From positions 219,047 through 283,046 of the forward strand of contig NZ_LMMV01000024.1 in the NCBI RefSeq assembly GCF_001422405.1: a DNA stretch of 64,000 bases, read 5' to 3'. Positions within the stretch are counted from its first letter, which is position 1, and every line of letters begins with the position of its first letter. This document shows, piece by piece, positions 10,210 to 22,698 of this stretch. Source of the DNA: Pseudorhodoferax sp. Leaf267. GTDB taxonomy: Bacteria > Pseudomonadota > Gammaproteobacteria > Burkholderiales > Burkholderiaceae_C. The notes beneath the pieces are model-generated. The model worked only from the letters and a program-made list of their open reading frames with translations. It made no database searches and was not told the origin of the DNA. The position numbers were made by a program, and so were the translations under genes.

Positions 10210-11105
10210 AGTTCTCGGTGTTCCAGGTCAGCCGCCGCGGTGGCCGCGAGAAGAACGAAGACCGCATGGGCTACTGCTATACGCGCGAGTCGGGCCTGTT
10301 CGTGCTGGCCGATGGCATGGGCGGCCACCCCGATGGCGAGGTCGCGGCGCAGCTGGCATTGCAGACCGTGTCGGCGCTGCACCAGCAGCAGGCACTGCCC
10401 CAGCTGCCGCAAGTGCGCGAATTCCTGACCCATGCGCTGATGGCCGCGCACCGCCGCATCCTGCGCCACGCCACCGACCAGGGCCTGCGCGACACGCCCC
10501 GCACGACCTTGGTCGCCGCCGTGCTGCAGGGCGGCAGCGCGACCTGGGTGCATTGCGGCGATTCGCGCCTGTACCTCGTGCGCGATGGCGAGCTGGTGGC
10601 GCGCACGCGCGACCATTCCTACGTCGCCCAGATCGCGTCCGACATGGTGCGCATGGGCCGCATCAACCGCAATGTGCTCTTCACCTGCCTGGGCTCGCCG
10701 ACGCGGCCAGTCTTCGAGGTCGTGGGGCCGGTCCCGCTGCAGCAGGGCGACCGCATCGTGCTGTGCTCCGACGGCCTGTGGAGCAGCGTGAGCGATGAGG
10801 ACATCGTGCGGCACATCAGCACCGCGCCAGTCTCGCAGGCCGTGCCCGACCTGGTCGAGCGCGCCTTGCACAAGGCCGGTGAACAGAGTGACAACGTGAC
10901 CGTGCTGGCGCTGGAGTGGGAGACGCCCGATGCGTTCGCCTCGACCCACGGCGTGTCGACCGAGTCCATCCAGAACGGCGTATTCGCATCCACCGTGCAG
11001 GCCGGCGACGTCGACGCGATCGACGAGCTGGACGACGCCGAGATCGAGCGCGCGATCGCCGAGATCAACGCGGCCATCCGCAAGTCCGCCGCGCGCCGGC
11101 CCTGA
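10206..11105 (+). CDS. PP2C-family serine/threonine phosphatase
   Basis: A 299-residue metal-dependent phosphatase of the PppA/Stp type. Metal-binding motifs are in order: KNEDR at 16-20, ADGMGGH at 35-41, [13 protein letters not shown] in the middle, LCSDGLW later, and [10 protein letters not shown] at the end of the fold. The last 60 residues form an acidic helix-rich tail beyond the catalytic core. The start codon overlaps the kinase stop (ATGA), so the genes are translationally coupled. It presumably reverses phosphorylation made by that kinase. Related kinase/phosphatase pairs regulate type VI secretion, but no secretion gene is nearby here. Confidence 0.93.
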   Translation: MKFSVFQVSRRGGREKNEDRMGYCYTRESGLFVLADGMGGHPDGEVAAQLALQTVSALHQQQALPQLPQVREFLTHALMAAHRRILRHATDQGLRDTPRTTLVAAVLQGGSATWVHCGDSRLYLVRDGELVARTRDHSYVAQIASDMVRMGRINRNVLFTCLGSPTRPVFEVVGPVPLQQGDRIVLCSDGLWSSVSDEDIVRHISTAPVSQAVPDLVERALHKAGEQSDNVTVLALEWETPDAFASTHGVSTESIQNGVFASTVQAGDVDAIDELDDAEIERAIAEINAAIRKSAARRP

Positions 11106-11170
11106 GCGGCGCCAAGCCTTTGCAGCGGGCTGGCGTCGCGCCCGCGGTTTTCCTCCGAGAATCCTCCCCC

Positions 11171-11899
11171 ATGACTGCATTCATCCGAACCGGCGAACGC
11201 GCCGCCGACCAGCTCCGCCCCGTGCGCATCACGCGCGGCTTCACCATCCATGCCGAGGGCTCGGTGCTGATCGAGTTCGGCCAGACGCGCGTGCTGTGCA
11301 CGGCCTCGGTCGAAGAGAAGGTGCCGCCGCACAAGAAGGGCAGCGGCGAAGGCTGGGTCACGGCCGAGTACGGCATGCTGCCGCGCGCCACCCACACACG
11401 CAGCAGCCGCGAGGCGGCCAAGGGCAAGCAGAGCGGCCGCACGCAGGAGATCCAGCGCCTGATCGGCCGCTCCATGCGCGCCGTGTTCGACCTGAAGTTG
11501 CTGGGCGAGCGCACCATCCACCTGGACTGCGACGTCTTGCAGGCCGACGGCGGCACGCGCACGGCCGCCATCACGGGGGCTTTCGTGGCCGCGCAGGACG
11601 CGGTCAACAAGCTGCTGGCCGCCGGCAAGATTGCAGCCACGCCCATCGTGCAGCCCGTGGCCGCCATCTCGGTCGGCATCGTGCAAGGCACGCCGCTGCT
11701 CGACCTGGAGTACGTGGAAGACTCGGCCTGCGATACCGACATGAACGTGGTGATGACCGGTGCCGGCCACTTCGTGGAAGTGCAGGGCACGGCCGAGGGC
11801 GCGGCCTTCACGCGCGTGGAGATGGACCAGTTGCTGCAGCTGGCCGACAAGGGCATCCAGGAACTGGTGGCCTTGCAGAAGGCTGCACTCGCGGGTTGA
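11171..11899 (+). CDS. rph: Ribonuclease PH
   Basis: A 242-residue phosphorolytic 3'-5' exoribonuclease that trims tRNA 3' ends. Conserved parts are the N-terminal [22 protein letters not shown], the [13 protein letters not shown] loop with [13 protein letters not shown] (phosphate and tRNA binding, about 85-98), the [13 protein letters not shown] core and the C-terminal VEVQGTAEG. Length matches the E. coli enzyme. It follows the PP2C gene by 65 bases and precedes rdgB by two, the usual rph-rdgB arrangement. The ATG at 11171 is the family start, though the ribosome site is weak. Confidence 0.97.
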   Translation: MTAFIRTGERAADQLRPVRITRGFTIHAEGSVLIEFGQTRVLCTASVEEKVPPHKKGSGEGWVTAEYGMLPRATHTRSSREAAKGKQSGRTQEIQRLIGRSMRAVFDLKLLGERTIHLDCDVLQADGGTRTAAITGAFVAAQDAVNKLLAAGKIAATPIVQPVAAISVGIVQGTPLLDLEYVEDSACDTDMNVVMTGAGHFVEVQGTAEGAAFTRVEMDQLLQLADKGIQELVALQKAALAG

Positions 11900-11901
11900 G
11901 T

Positions 11902-12501
11902 ATGGACCTGGTACTGGCGTCCAACAACCAAGGCAAGCTGGCCGAGCTGCAGGCCCTGTTCGCGCCGCTGGGCGTGCAACTGATCGCGCAGGGCGCGCTG
12001 GGCGTGCCCGAGGCCGAGGAGCCATTTCGCACCTTCGTCGAGAACGCGTTGGCCAAAGCCCGCAACGCCGCGCGCCACACCGGCCGGCCCGCGGTGGCCG
12101 ACGACGCCGGACTGTGCGTCGATGCCTTCGGCGGCCTGCCAGGCGTGGACACGGCCTACTACGCCACGCAGTTCGGCTACGCCAAGAGCGACGCCAACAA
12201 CGTGCGCGCGCTGCTGGAGCAGATGCAGGGCGTGACGAACCGCCGCGCCGCGTTGGTCAGCACGCTGGTGGCCGTGCGCTCGCCCGACGACCCGGAGCCG
12301 TTGATCGCGGTGGGCCGTGCCGTGGGCGAGATCACCGAGGCGCCGGTGGGCGAGGGCGGCTTCGGCTTCGACCCTGTGATGCGCATCGCCGCCTTCGGCA
12401 AGACCTTTGCCGAGCTGCCGGCCGAGGTGAAGAACGCGCACAGCCACCGCGGTCAATCGGCGCGCGAGATGCTGCGCCTGATCCGTACCAACTGGCTCTG
12501 A
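11902..12501 (+). CDS. rdgB: dITP/XTP pyrophosphatase (RdgB/HAM1)
   Basis: A 199-residue house-cleaning enzyme that hydrolyses dITP, ITP and XTP to the monophosphates, keeping deaminated purines out of nucleic acids. Family motifs are visible: LASNNQGKLAEL at 4-15 (nucleotide and metal binding), TFVENALAKARNAA, ADDAGLCVDAFGG (catalytic Asp), GEGGFGFDPV and SHRGQSAREM at the end. It starts two bases after the rph stop and ends seven bases before hemW, so the three are almost certainly one transcript. Confidence 0.96.
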   Translation: MDLVLASNNQGKLAELQALFAPLGVQLIAQGALGVPEAEEPFRTFVENALAKARNAARHTGRPAVADDAGLCVDAFGGLPGVDTAYYATQFGYAKSDANNVRALLEQMQGVTNRRAALVSTLVAVRSPDDPEPLIAVGRAVGEITEAPVGEGGFGFDPVMRIAAFGKTFAELPAEVKNAHSHRGQSAREMLRLIRTNWL

Positions 12502-12508
12502 GAGTGAC

Positions 12509-13765
12509 ATGCAAGCGCGCGACCTGACGGCCTACATGCGCCCCGGCCTGCTGCAGCTGCAGGCCCTGCCGCCGCTCGCGCTGTACCTGCACCTGCCTTG
12601 GTGCATCCGCAAGTGCCCGTACTGCGACTTCAACTCGCATGCCGTACGCGGCGACGAGGCGGTGGTGCGGTGGGCCGGTGCCAACGAACCGATACCCGCC
12701 GCCGTGCAGGCGCCGGCCGAGCTGCCAGAGCAGCGCTACATCGACGCGCTGATCGCCGACCTGGAGGCCGCGCTGCCGCTGGTCTGGGGCCGCACCGTAC
12801 ACACCATCTTCATCGGCGGCGGCACGCCCAGCCTGTTCTCGCCACAGGCCATCGACCGGCTGCTGGGCGCGGTGCGCGCCCGCGTGCGGCTGGAGGCCGA
12901 CGCCGAGATCACGCTGGAGGCCAACCCCGGCACCTTCGAGACGAACCGCTTCCGCGCCTACCGCGCGGCCGGCGTCACGCGCCTGTCGGTGGGCGTGCAG
13001 AGCTTCGACGACGAACTGCTGCGCGCCGTGGGCCGAGTGCACGACCGCGCCCAGGCCATCGCCGCGCTGGATGAGGCCGCCCAGGCCTTCGACACCTTCA
13101 ACCTGGACCTGATGTATGCGCTGCCGGGCCAGACCCCGGCCATGCTGGAGGCCGACCTGGCCACGGCCCTGTCGCTGGCACCTCCGCACCTGTCGGTCTA
13201 CCACCTGACCATCGAGCCCAACACCTTCTTCGCCAAGTACCCGCCGGCCCTGCCCGAGGACGACATCGCCTACGCCATGCTGGACCGCATCACCGAGGCG
13301 ACCGCGGCTGCGGGCATGCAGCGCTACGAGGTCTCGGCCTATGCCAAGCCCGGCCACCGCTGCGCGCACAACCTCAACTACTGGGCCTTCGGCGACTACC
13401 TGGGCATCGGCGCCGGCGCGCACAGCAAGCTGACCTTCGCGCACCGCGTGGTGCGCCAGGTGCGGCTGCGCGAGCCGGGCTTGTACATGGAGCAGGCGCT
13501 GGCCGGCGCCGCGCTGGCGCAGGACGACGACGTGCGCCGCGCCGACCTGCCGTTCGAATTCATGCTCAATGCGCTGCGCCTGCGCGACGGCTTTGCGCTG
13601 CAGGACTTCACCGAGCGCACCGGCCTGCCGCTCACCGCCATCGCGGCCGGCCTGGCCGAGGGCGAGCGCCGTGGCCTGCTGGCGCGCGACGCCGCGCGCG
13701 CCTGGCCCACCGAGCGCGGCTTCGACTTCCTAAGCGATCTGCAGGAACTGTTCCTCGCGCCATAG
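12509..13765 (+). CDS. hemW: Radical SAM heme chaperone HemW
   Basis: A 418-residue radical SAM protein. The cluster motif is CIRKCPYC with cysteines at 32, 36 and 39, preceded by the LYLHLPWC strand. FIGGGTPSLFS follows near residue 108, then the long TIM-barrel core. The C-terminal HemN-like domain has the YEVSAYAKPGHRCAHNLNYW segment. HemW is often misannotated as coproporphyrinogen III oxidase (HemN). The CX3CX2C spacing with Phe after the next Asp and the shorter length favour the heme-binding chaperone. An insert at about residues 50-75 (Ala/Pro-rich, between the cluster motif and the next strand) is longer than in E. coli. Confidence 0.95.
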   Translation: MQARDLTAYMRPGLLQLQALPPLALYLHLPWCIRKCPYCDFNSHAVRGDEAVVRWAGANEPIPAAVQAPAELPEQRYIDALIADLEAALPLVWGRTVHTIFIGGGTPSLFSPQAIDRLLGAVRARVRLEADAEITLEANPGTFETNRFRAYRAAGVTRLSVGVQSFDDELLRAVGRVHDRAQAIAALDEAAQAFDTFNLDLMYALPGQTPAMLEADLATALSLAPPHLSVYHLTIEPNTFFAKYPPALPEDDIAYAMLDRITEATAAAGMQRYEVSAYAKPGHRCAHNLNYWAFGDYLGIGAGAHSKLTFAHRVVRQVRLREPGLYMEQALAGAALAQDDDVRRADLPFEFMLNALRLRDGFALQDFTERTGLPLTAIAAGLAEGERRGLLARDAARAWPTERGFDFLSDLQELFLAP

Positions 13766-13835
13766 ACCGTCGGCGAGCGGGGCCAAGGCCGCGCGGGAAC
13801 AATGGCCGTTTTCCAACAGCATAGGGAGACGGCGC

Positions 13836-14629
13836 ATGGACTTGCAACTGACGGGCCAACATGTCTTGATCACGGGCGGCAGCAAGGGCATCGGCCTGGC
13901 CTGCGCGCAGGGCTTTCTGCGCGAGGGCGCGCGCGTGAGCCTGGTCTCGCGCGACGCCGGCAACCTGGAGCGCGCGGCCTCCGAACTGCGCGCCGAGTTC
14001 GGTGACGCCGCCACGCGCGTGTTCACGCAGGCGGCCGACCTGCGCGACGCGGCTGCGGCGCTGGCCGCGCTGGATGCCATCGAGGCCAATGTCGGTGCCG
14101 TGCAGGTGCTGGTCAACTCCGCGGGCGCTGCCAAACGCACGCCGCCCGACGAGCTGAACCCCCAAGTCTGGCTCGATGCGATGCAGGCCAAGTACTTCAG
14201 CTACATCCACATGATCGACCCGGTGGTCAAGCGCATGGCCGAGCGCGGCGCGGGCGCCATCGTCAACGTGATCGGCGCGGGCGGCAAGGTCGCCAGCCCT
14301 ATCCACATGGCGGGCGGCGCGGCGAATGCAGCGCTGATGCTGGTCTCGGCCGGCATGGCCGCGGCCTACGGCGCGCGCGGCGTGCGCGTGAATGCCGTGA
14401 ACCCGGGGCTGACGCTGACCGAGCGGCTCAAGGAAGGCATGGCGGCAGACGCGCGGCTGCAGGGCATTGAGGCCGAAGAAGCCCAGCGCCGCGCCACCGC
14501 CCGCCTGCCGCTGGGCCGCATCGCCGAGCCGGCCGAGATCGCCGACGCCGTGCTGTTCCTGGCCTCGGCGCGCGCCAGCTACATCACGGGCGCGATCCTG
14601 GCGATGGACGGGGCGGTCACGCCGATGAT

Positions 14630-14633
<4 letters not shown>
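13836..14633 (+). CDS. Short-chain dehydrogenase/reductase-fold protein, non-canonical active site
   Basis: A 265-residue Rossmann protein with the cofactor motif TGGSKGIG at 13-20, the NSAG motif and a standard C-terminus (SYITGAILAMDGAV). The usual catalytic Ser is replaced in the IVNVIGAGG strand. Where YxxxK is expected before AAL, the sequence is GGAAN. So both the general-acid Tyr and the Lys are absent at the aligned position. Some SDR branches with an NAAL motif look like this and may use other chemistry or only bind cofactor. A ribosome site (GGGAGA) precedes the ATG at 13836. The gene converges with livF, the stops overlapping by four bases. Substrate unknown. Confidence 0.8.
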
Positions 14634-15331
<698 letters not shown>

Positions 15332-16101
15332 TCAGTCCTCTCCCAGATACGCCTTGATGACGCGCGGGTCGTTGCGCACCTCTTCGGGCAGGCCGACCAT
15401 GATGGGCTTGCCGTGCTCCATGACCAGGATGCGGTCGGACACGCCCATCACGAGGCTCATGTCGTGCTCGATCAGCAGCACCGAGATCTTGTGCTCGCGG
15501 CGCAGCTGGTCGATGAGCTGCGACAGCTCCACTTTCTCCTGCGGGTTCAGGCCGGCGGCGGGCTCGTCCAGCATCAACAGGCGCGGCTTGGTGATCATGC
15601 AGCGCGCGATCTCCAGCCGGCGTTGGTGGCCGTACGACAGCGTGCCGGCCGGCCGGTTCGCCACGCCCAACAGGCCCATCTGCTCCAGCCACTGTTTGGC
15701 ACGCTCCAGCGCCTCGCGCTCGGCGCGGCGGTAGGACGGCGTGGCAAAGAGGCCGTGCAGCAGGCCGGCGCGCACCTGCAGGTGCTGGGCGACCAGCAGG
15801 TTTTCCACCACGGTCAACTGCTTGAACAGGCGGATGTTCTGGAAGGTGCGCACCAGCCCGCGGCGCGCGACCTGGTGGCTGGGCAGGCGGGCGATGGACT
15901 GGCCGTCCAGCGCCACTTCGCCGGCCGTGGACTGGTAGAAGCCGCCTACGCAGTTGAACACCGTGGTCTTGCCAGCGCCGTTGGGGCCGATGATGGAAAA
16001 GACCTCGTCGCGGCGCACATCGAAGCTGATGCCGTCCACGGCGAGCAGGCCGCCGAAGCGCATCTGCAGGCCGTCCACTTTCAACAGAGAGGATGCGGCG
16101 C

Positions 16102-16105
<4 letters not shown>
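15332..16105 (-). CDS. livG: Branched-chain amino acid ABC transporter ATPase LivG
   Basis: A 257-residue ABC ATPase. The start at 16105 ([12 protein letters not shown]) overlaps the livM stop as ATGA and is preferred over an upstream GTG at 16159. It has Walker [10 protein letters not shown], the signature [13 protein letters not shown], Walker [14 protein letters not shown] and the C-terminal extension typical of LivG ([22 protein letters not shown]...YLGE). Residues match the family throughout. It pairs with LivF to drive import through the LivH/LivM channel. Confidence 0.95.
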
Positions 16106-17346
<1,241 letters not shown>

Positions 17347-17348
17347 GC

Positions 17349-18275
<927 letters not shown>

Positions 18276-18357
18276 GCGGGAGGCTCCACGGAATGCTGGC
18301 GGGAATGCGCGGCCCCGCGCCCGGTGTGCGGGCGCGTGGCCGTGGCGTGGAGGCGGC

Positions 18358-19479
18358 TCAGTTGGCCGCGGTCTTGCTGGCGTCCTTGTGCCAGGTGTAG
18401 ACGACGAACTTGAACGACTTCAGGTCGCCCTGCGCGTCGTATTCGACCTTGCCCAGCGGCGACTGGAACGGCTGCTGGTGCATGTAGGCCGCCACCTTGG
18501 TTGGGTCGGTGCTCTTGGCGCCGGCGATGGCGTCGCCGATCACCTTCACGGCCGTGTAGGCCGAGAGCTGGAACGGGCCGCTTGCGTCGCGCTTGTTGTC
18601 CTTGAAGGCCTTGACCAGCGCGGCGTTGGCCGGGTCGGTGGAGAAGTCGGCCGGCAGCGTGACCAGCATGCCTTCGGAGGCCGGGCCGGCAATGGCCACC
18701 ACGTCCTTGTTGCCCACGCCTTCGGGGCCCATGAAGGTGGCCTTCACGCCCTGCTCGCGCGCCTGGCGCAACAGCAGGCCCATCTCGGGGTGGTAGCCGC
18801 CGAAGTAGACGAAGTCCACGCCCTGCGACTTGAGCTTGGTGATGACTGCCGAGTAGTCGGAGTCGCCCGCGTTGATGCCCTCGACCAGCACGACCGGGAT
18901 CTTGGCCGTTTCCAGGTCCTTCTTGACCGAGGCGGCGATGCCCTGGCCGTAGGACTGCTTGTCGTGCAGCACCGCCACCTTGGCCGGCTTGACCTTGGTG
19001 ATGATGTGCTGGGCGGCGGCCGGGCCCTGCTGGTCGTCGCGGCCGATGGTGCGGAAGATGAACTTGCGCTTCTTCTTCTCGGTCAGCTGCGGCGCGGTGG
19101 CCGAGGGCGTGACCATCACGATACCTTCGTTCTCGTAGATGTCAGAGGCCGGGATGGTGGAGCCCGAGCACACATGGCCGACCACGAACTTGATCTTCTC
19201 GCTGACGATCTTGTTGGCCACGTTGACGGCCTGCTTGGGCTCGCAGGCGTCGTCCATCAGCACCAGTTCCAGCTTGTTGCCGCCGGCGCCGCCGGCCGCG
19301 TTGATCTGCTCGATGGCGGTCAGCGCGCCTTCCTTGACCATGTCGCCGTACTGCGCGACCGCGCCGGAGAGCGGGCCGGCCAGAGCGATCTTGACGGTTT
19401 GTTGGGCATGGGCGGCGATGCCGGAGGCGGCCAGCACGGCGGCCAGGGCGACGGAGCGGAGGCGGAAAGCGTTGTTCAT
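18358..19479 (-). CDS. livK: Periplasmic amino-acid-type binding protein of the Liv transporter
   Basis: A 373-residue solute receptor. The ATG at 19479 gives a signal peptide (about 1-24, ending AAHAQ). The mature part starts TVKIALAGPLSGAVAQYGDM, the classic Leu/Ile/Val-binding fold, with AINQINAAGG-like and VVGHVCSGSTIPASDIY segments that shape the ligand pocket. It feeds LivHMGF encoded just downstream. The 203 bases upstream of the start probably hold the promoter of the whole transport operon. I could not pin down its boxes. Confidence 0.93.
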   Translation of the reverse strand: MNNAFRLRSVALAAVLAASGIAAHAQQTVKIALAGPLSGAVAQYGDMVKEGALTAIEQINAAGGAGGNKLELVLMDDACEPKQAVNVANKIVSEKIKFVVGHVCSGSTIPASDIYENEGIVMVTPSATAPQLTEKKKRKFIFRTIGRDDQQGPAAAQHIITKVKPAKVAVLHDKQSYGQGIAASVKKDLETAKIPVVLVEGINAGDSDYSAVITKLKSQGVDFVYFGGYHPEMGLLLRQAREQGVKATFMGPEGVGNKDVVAIAGPASEGMLVTLPADFSTDPANAALVKAFKDNKRDASGPFQLSAYTAVKVIGDAIAGAKSTDPTKVAAYMHQQPFQSPLGKVEYDAQGDLKSFKFVVYTWHKDASKTAAN

Positions 19480-19682
19480 GGAGGTCTCGAAATGCGATGG
19501 AGGACCCGCGGCGCCGGCTGGAACTCTTGAGGCCAGTGGCACCTGCGATGTGTGCACAAGATGGTGTGCGGGCGGGAGTGTACGCCGGTGAATTGATGCA
19601 CCAACTTGGGTGTTGCCCATCTTGCGGACGGATCAAAACCCTGCTCAAGCCGCGTTTGTAACGGCTCGGTAACGAATGGCGC

Positions 19683-20531
19683 TCAGAGCCTGCGGCGTAG
19701 CGCTGAAACGCGGTCGGCGATGACCGCGGTATCCGTTGCCTCGTCGGCGCAGACCAGGTACTTTTCCAGGTCCAGCACGGCGGCGTCGGTATGGCCCAGG
19801 TCCGCATGCGTGAGGCCGCGGTCGCGGTACTCGGACCAGGCATCGGGCAGCAGGATCACCAGCCGGTTCTGCACGGCCAGCAGGCGCTGTGCGTCGGACT
19901 GGCTCTGGTGGATTTCCTTGAGGTTGCGCAGCATGCGCGCCAGGATGTCGCGCGGGCGCGCCGACTGCAGGTACAGGCCCAGCGGCACGTCGAACTCGTG
20001 GCTCGGGTCCTGTGCGCGCTGGAACGGCGCGAGCCGCTCGCTGAGCTCCTCACGGCTCAGCGACTGGCCGACGAAAGGATCGATCACCACCTGGCCCTTG
20101 GGCAGGTTGATCTTGACCAGGAAATGGCCCGGAAAGCTGATGCCGCGCGTCTGCAGGTTCAGGCCCTGGGCCAGCTCCATCCAGATCACGGCCAGCGAGA
20201 TCGGGATGCCCATGCGCGTGCGCAGCACGGCGTTCAGGTAGCTGTTGTCGGGGTCGTAGTAGTTGTTGACGTTGCCACCGAAGCCCAGGTCGCGGTAGAA
20301 GAACTGGTTCAGCATGCGCAGCCGGTGCAGGGCCGGCGCGTCGGCCGGCAGGCGGCGCTTCAGGCGGGCCAGCAGCTGGTCGACATCGCCCAGCACCTGC
20401 TGCACATCCAGCTCGGGGTATTCGTCCTGGGCCAGGCTGGCGCAGGCCTCCAGCAGCGGGAACTGTTCATCGCTCTGCACCAGCGAGGCGAAATAATCGA
20501 GAGGCGTCGGAATCTGGAAGCTGGGCGGCAT
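19683..20531 (-). CDS. SirB1-family protein (transglutaminase-like fold with TPR end)
   Basis: A 282-residue cytoplasmic protein of the SirB1/YchA family. The middle contains the conserved NNYYDPDNSYLNAVLRTRMGIPISLAVIW segment. RGISFPGHFLVKI follows, carrying the His expected of a transglutaminase-like fold, and the C-terminus has TPR-like helices (LTHADLGHTDAAVLDLEKYL). The function of the family is not established. It is often near protein-modification or murein genes. Here it sits 57 bases downstream of murJ on the same strand, so co-transcription is likely. Confidence 0.9.
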   Translation of the reverse strand: MPPSFQIPTPLDYFASLVQSDEQFPLLEACASLAQDEYPELDVQQVLGDVDQLLARLKRRLPADAPALHRLRMLNQFFYRDLGFGGNVNNYYDPDNSYLNAVLRTRMGIPISLAVIWMELAQGLNLQTRGISFPGHFLVKINLPKGQVVIDPFVGQSLSREELSERLAPFQRAQDPSHEFDVPLGLYLQSARPRDILARMLRNLKEIHQSQSDAQRLLAVQNRLVILLPDAWSEYRDRGLTHADLGHTDAAVLDLEKYLVCADEATDTAVIADRVSALRRRL

Positions 20532-20588
20532 CGGATCTTTGTAATAGACGGGGGCGGGGGCGTCAAGCAGCCTGGGCCCCGCAGGTCC

Positions 20589-22154
20589 TCAGGCGTGTCT
20601 GAGCAATTTGCGCAGCTTGATGCCGGCCGCCCAGCAGGCGCCGAAGTACAGGGCGGCCGATGCGGCCAGCACCAGCGCCATGCCGCCCATGCGCAGCCAG
20701 CCGTTGCCGGGTTGGGTCCAGTCGTAGGCGCGCGAGGCCCAGATCAGGAAGATCGCCAGCAGCGCGCTGGCTGCCACCACCTGCAGTACGAAACGGCCCC
20801 AGCCCGGCGCGGGCTGGTAGCTGCCGCGGCGCAGCAGGCCGATCAACAGCAACGCCGCGTTGAGCGTGGCACCCAGTCCGATGGACAGCGCCAGGCCCGC
20901 ATGCTGCAGCGCGGGCACAAGGCCGATGTTCAACAACTGCGTGCTGACCAGCACCACCAGCGCGATTTTCACCGGCGTGCGCACGTCCTGCTTGGCGTAG
21001 AAGCCCGGCGCCAGCACCTTGATTGCTACCAGGCCGAACAGTCCGGCGCCGTAGCCCATCAGCGCCACACTGGTCTGCTGCACGTCCTCCACACGGAACG
21101 CGCCATGGTGGTAGATCGTGGCCACCAGCGGCAAAGAGAAGGTCAGCAGCGCCACGGCGCTGGGCACGGCCATCATCACGACCAGGCGCAGGCCCCAGTC
21201 CAGCATGGACGAATAGCGCGCCGTGTCGCCGGCGGCGTGGGCGGCGCTGAGTTGCGGCATCAACACCACGCCCAGCGCCACGCCCAGCAGCGCGGTGGGG
21301 AATTCCATGAGCCGGTCGGCGTAGCCCAGCCAGCTCACGCTGCCGGGCGTCAAATGCGAGGCGATCTGCGTATTGATCAGGATGGAGATGTGGGCCACGC
21401 CCACGCCCAGCAGGGCCGGTGCCATCAGCGTGCCGATGCGGCGCGTGGCCGGGTCGGCCCAGGCGGCGCGCACGGTGGACCACCCCAGGCCGATGCGCGG
21501 CAGCAGGCCCAGGCGCAGCAGCACCGGGACCTGCGCGCCCAGCTGCAGCAGCCCGCCCAGCATCACGCCGGCGGCCATCGCGTAGATCGGCTCGATGCCG
21601 CGCGCTGCCAGCCAGGGCGCGCCCAGCCAGGCCGCGCCCATCATGGCCAGGTTCAGCAGCACCGGCGTGGCGGCCGGCACGGCAAAGCGCTTCCAGGTGT
21701 TCAGGATGCCCGAGGCCAGCGCCACCAGCGACATGCAGCCGATGTAGGGAAACATCCAGCGCGTCATGACCACGGCGGCGTCGAAGCCGGCCGCGTCCTG
21801 CTGCAGCCCGCTGGCCAGCACCCAGACCATCAGTGGCGCCGCGACCACGCCCGCGACGCAGACGAGGATCAGCACGAAGCTCAGCACGCTGGCCACGCGG
21901 TCGATCAGGATCTTGGTGGCCTCGTCGCCATGCTGGGCCTTGCTGGCGGCCAGCACCGGCACGAAGGCCTGGCTGAAGGCACCCTCGCCGAACAGGCGCC
22001 GAAACAGGTTGGGGATGCGGAACGCGACGTTGAAGGCGTCGGTCATGGCGCTGGCGCCGAACAGCGAGGCCATCAGCAGTTCGCGGCCCAGGCCCGTGAT
22101 GCGTGATGCCAGCGTCAGCAACGAGACCGTAGAGGCGGATTTGAAAAGACTCAC
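20589..22154 (-). CDS. murJ: Lipid II flippase MurJ
   Basis: A 521-residue integral membrane protein of the MATE-like MviN/MurJ family that moves lipid II across the inner membrane. I chose the GTG at 22154 (MSLFKSAST) because it aligns with the E. coli start. An in-frame ATG at 22178 would add eight residues. The N-terminus is diagnostic: RITGLGRELLMASLFGASAMTDAFNVAFRIPNLFRRLFGEGAFSQAFVPVL. About 14 helices follow. The arginines known to matter in the central cavity lie in this region. It is divergent from rpsT, with about 118 bases between the starts. Confidence 0.94.
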   Translation of the reverse strand: MSLFKSASTVSLLTLASRITGLGRELLMASLFGASAMTDAFNVAFRIPNLFRRLFGEGAFSQAFVPVLAASKAQHGDEATKILIDRVASVLSFVLILVCVAGVVAAPLMVWVLASGLQQDAAGFDAAVVMTRWMFPYIGCMSLVALASGILNTWKRFAVPAATPVLLNLAMMGAAWLGAPWLAARGIEPIYAMAAGVMLGGLLQLGAQVPVLLRLGLLPRIGLGWSTVRAAWADPATRRIGTLMAPALLGVGVAHISILINTQIASHLTPGSVSWLGYADRLMEFPTALLGVALGVVLMPQLSAAHAAGDTARYSSMLDWGLRLVVMMAVPSAVALLTFSLPLVATIYHHGAFRVEDVQQTSVALMGYGAGLFGLVAIKVLAPGFYAKQDVRTPVKIALVVLVSTQLLNIGLVPALQHAGLALSIGLGATLNAALLLIGLLRRGSYQPAPGWGRFVLQVVAASALLAIFLIWASRAYDWTQPGNGWLRMGGMALVLAASAALYFGACWAAGIKLRKLLRHA

Positions 22155-22219
22155 CGGCGCGAGTGTAGCCAGCGGCATGCTGCGTTCGGGGCTGGCAGCC
22201 CGGGCTGGGGCGGCGCTGT

Positions 22220-22225
22220 TATACT
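22220..22225 (+). promoter_or_regulatory. Likely -10 element of rpsT
   Basis: TATACT lies 48 bases before the rpsT start codon, followed by a GC-rich discriminator as is usual for ribosomal protein genes. No good -35 hexamer stands at 16-18 bases, so only the -10 is called. Confidence 0.55.
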
Positions 22226-22272
22226 CGCGGGCTTTGCTGGCAACATCCTCAAGCCAAAAGGAACACTGAATC

Positions 22273-22578
22273 ATGGCAACCAAGCCGAAGAAAAAGAACC
22301 CGCGCCTGGCGTCGGGCCGCAAGCGCGTCCGCCAGGACGTCAAGATCAACGCAGCGAACACTTCGCTGCGTTCCAAGTACCGCACCGCGGTGAAGAACGT
22401 CGAAAAGGCTGTTCTCGCCGGCGACAAGACCAAGGCGACCGAGCTTTTCGCCAAGATGCAGGCCGTGGTCGACACCGTGGCCGACAAGGGCATCTTCCAC
22501 AAGAACAAGGCAGCGCGCGACAAGAGCCGCCTGTCCACCAAGGTCAAGGCCCTGGCAACCGCCCAGGCCGCAGCCTAA
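22273..22578 (+). CDS. rpsT: 30S ribosomal protein S20
   Basis: A 101-residue, very basic protein. The N-terminus [21 protein letters not shown] and the helical [16 protein letters not shown] segment are typical of S20, which binds the 5' domain of 16S rRNA. E. coli S20 is 87 residues. The extra length is an Ala/Thr-rich end and a few insertions as in other betaproteobacteria. An AAGGAA ribosome site precedes the start. The gene is monocistronic: it is followed by a strong hairpin and then a rho-independent terminator, and the next gene is convergent. Confidence 0.98.
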   Translation: MATKPKKKNPRLASGRKRVRQDVKINAANTSLRSKYRTAVKNVEKAVLAGDKTKATELFAKMQAVVDTVADKGIFHKNKAARDKSRLSTKVKALATAQAAA

Positions 22579-22586
22579 AACCCGCC

Positions 22587-22616
22587 CGGGCCACCGTCGC
22601 AAGACGGACCGGCCCG
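22587..22616 (+). other. Stable hairpin in the rpsT 3' untranslated region
   Basis: CGGGCC pairs with GGCCCG, enclosing a CCGTC/GACGG stem closed by a GCAA tetraloop. There is no T-tract, so it is not itself a terminator. It may protect the transcript 3' end. Confidence 0.6.
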
Positions 22617-22650
22617 CCGTTTGATCGGGTGCGCTGCCAGCAAAGACGCG

Positions 22651-22674
22651 AAAACCGCCTTCGGGCGGTTTTTT
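22651..22674 (+). terminator. Rho-independent terminator of rpsT (possibly bidirectional)
   Basis: A perfect AACCGCC / GGCGGTT stem with a TTCG tetraloop is followed by a run of T. The A-tract on the other side gives a shorter T-run on the minus strand. It could also stop transcription from the convergent DUF3579 gene. Confidence 0.9.
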
Positions 22675-22698
22675 CGTTTCCGGGCGATTTTCGGCCGG

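Noticed and set aside
12509-13765. Naming the radical SAM protein HemN (coproporphyrinogen III dehydrogenase)
   Set aside because: Length, cluster-motif context and position after rph-rdgB fit HemW, not HemN.
19791-22106. A 771-codon plus-strand frame over the SirB1-like gene and murJ
   Set aside because: Antisense shadow of two clear genes with Gln/His/Arg-rich low-complexity translation.
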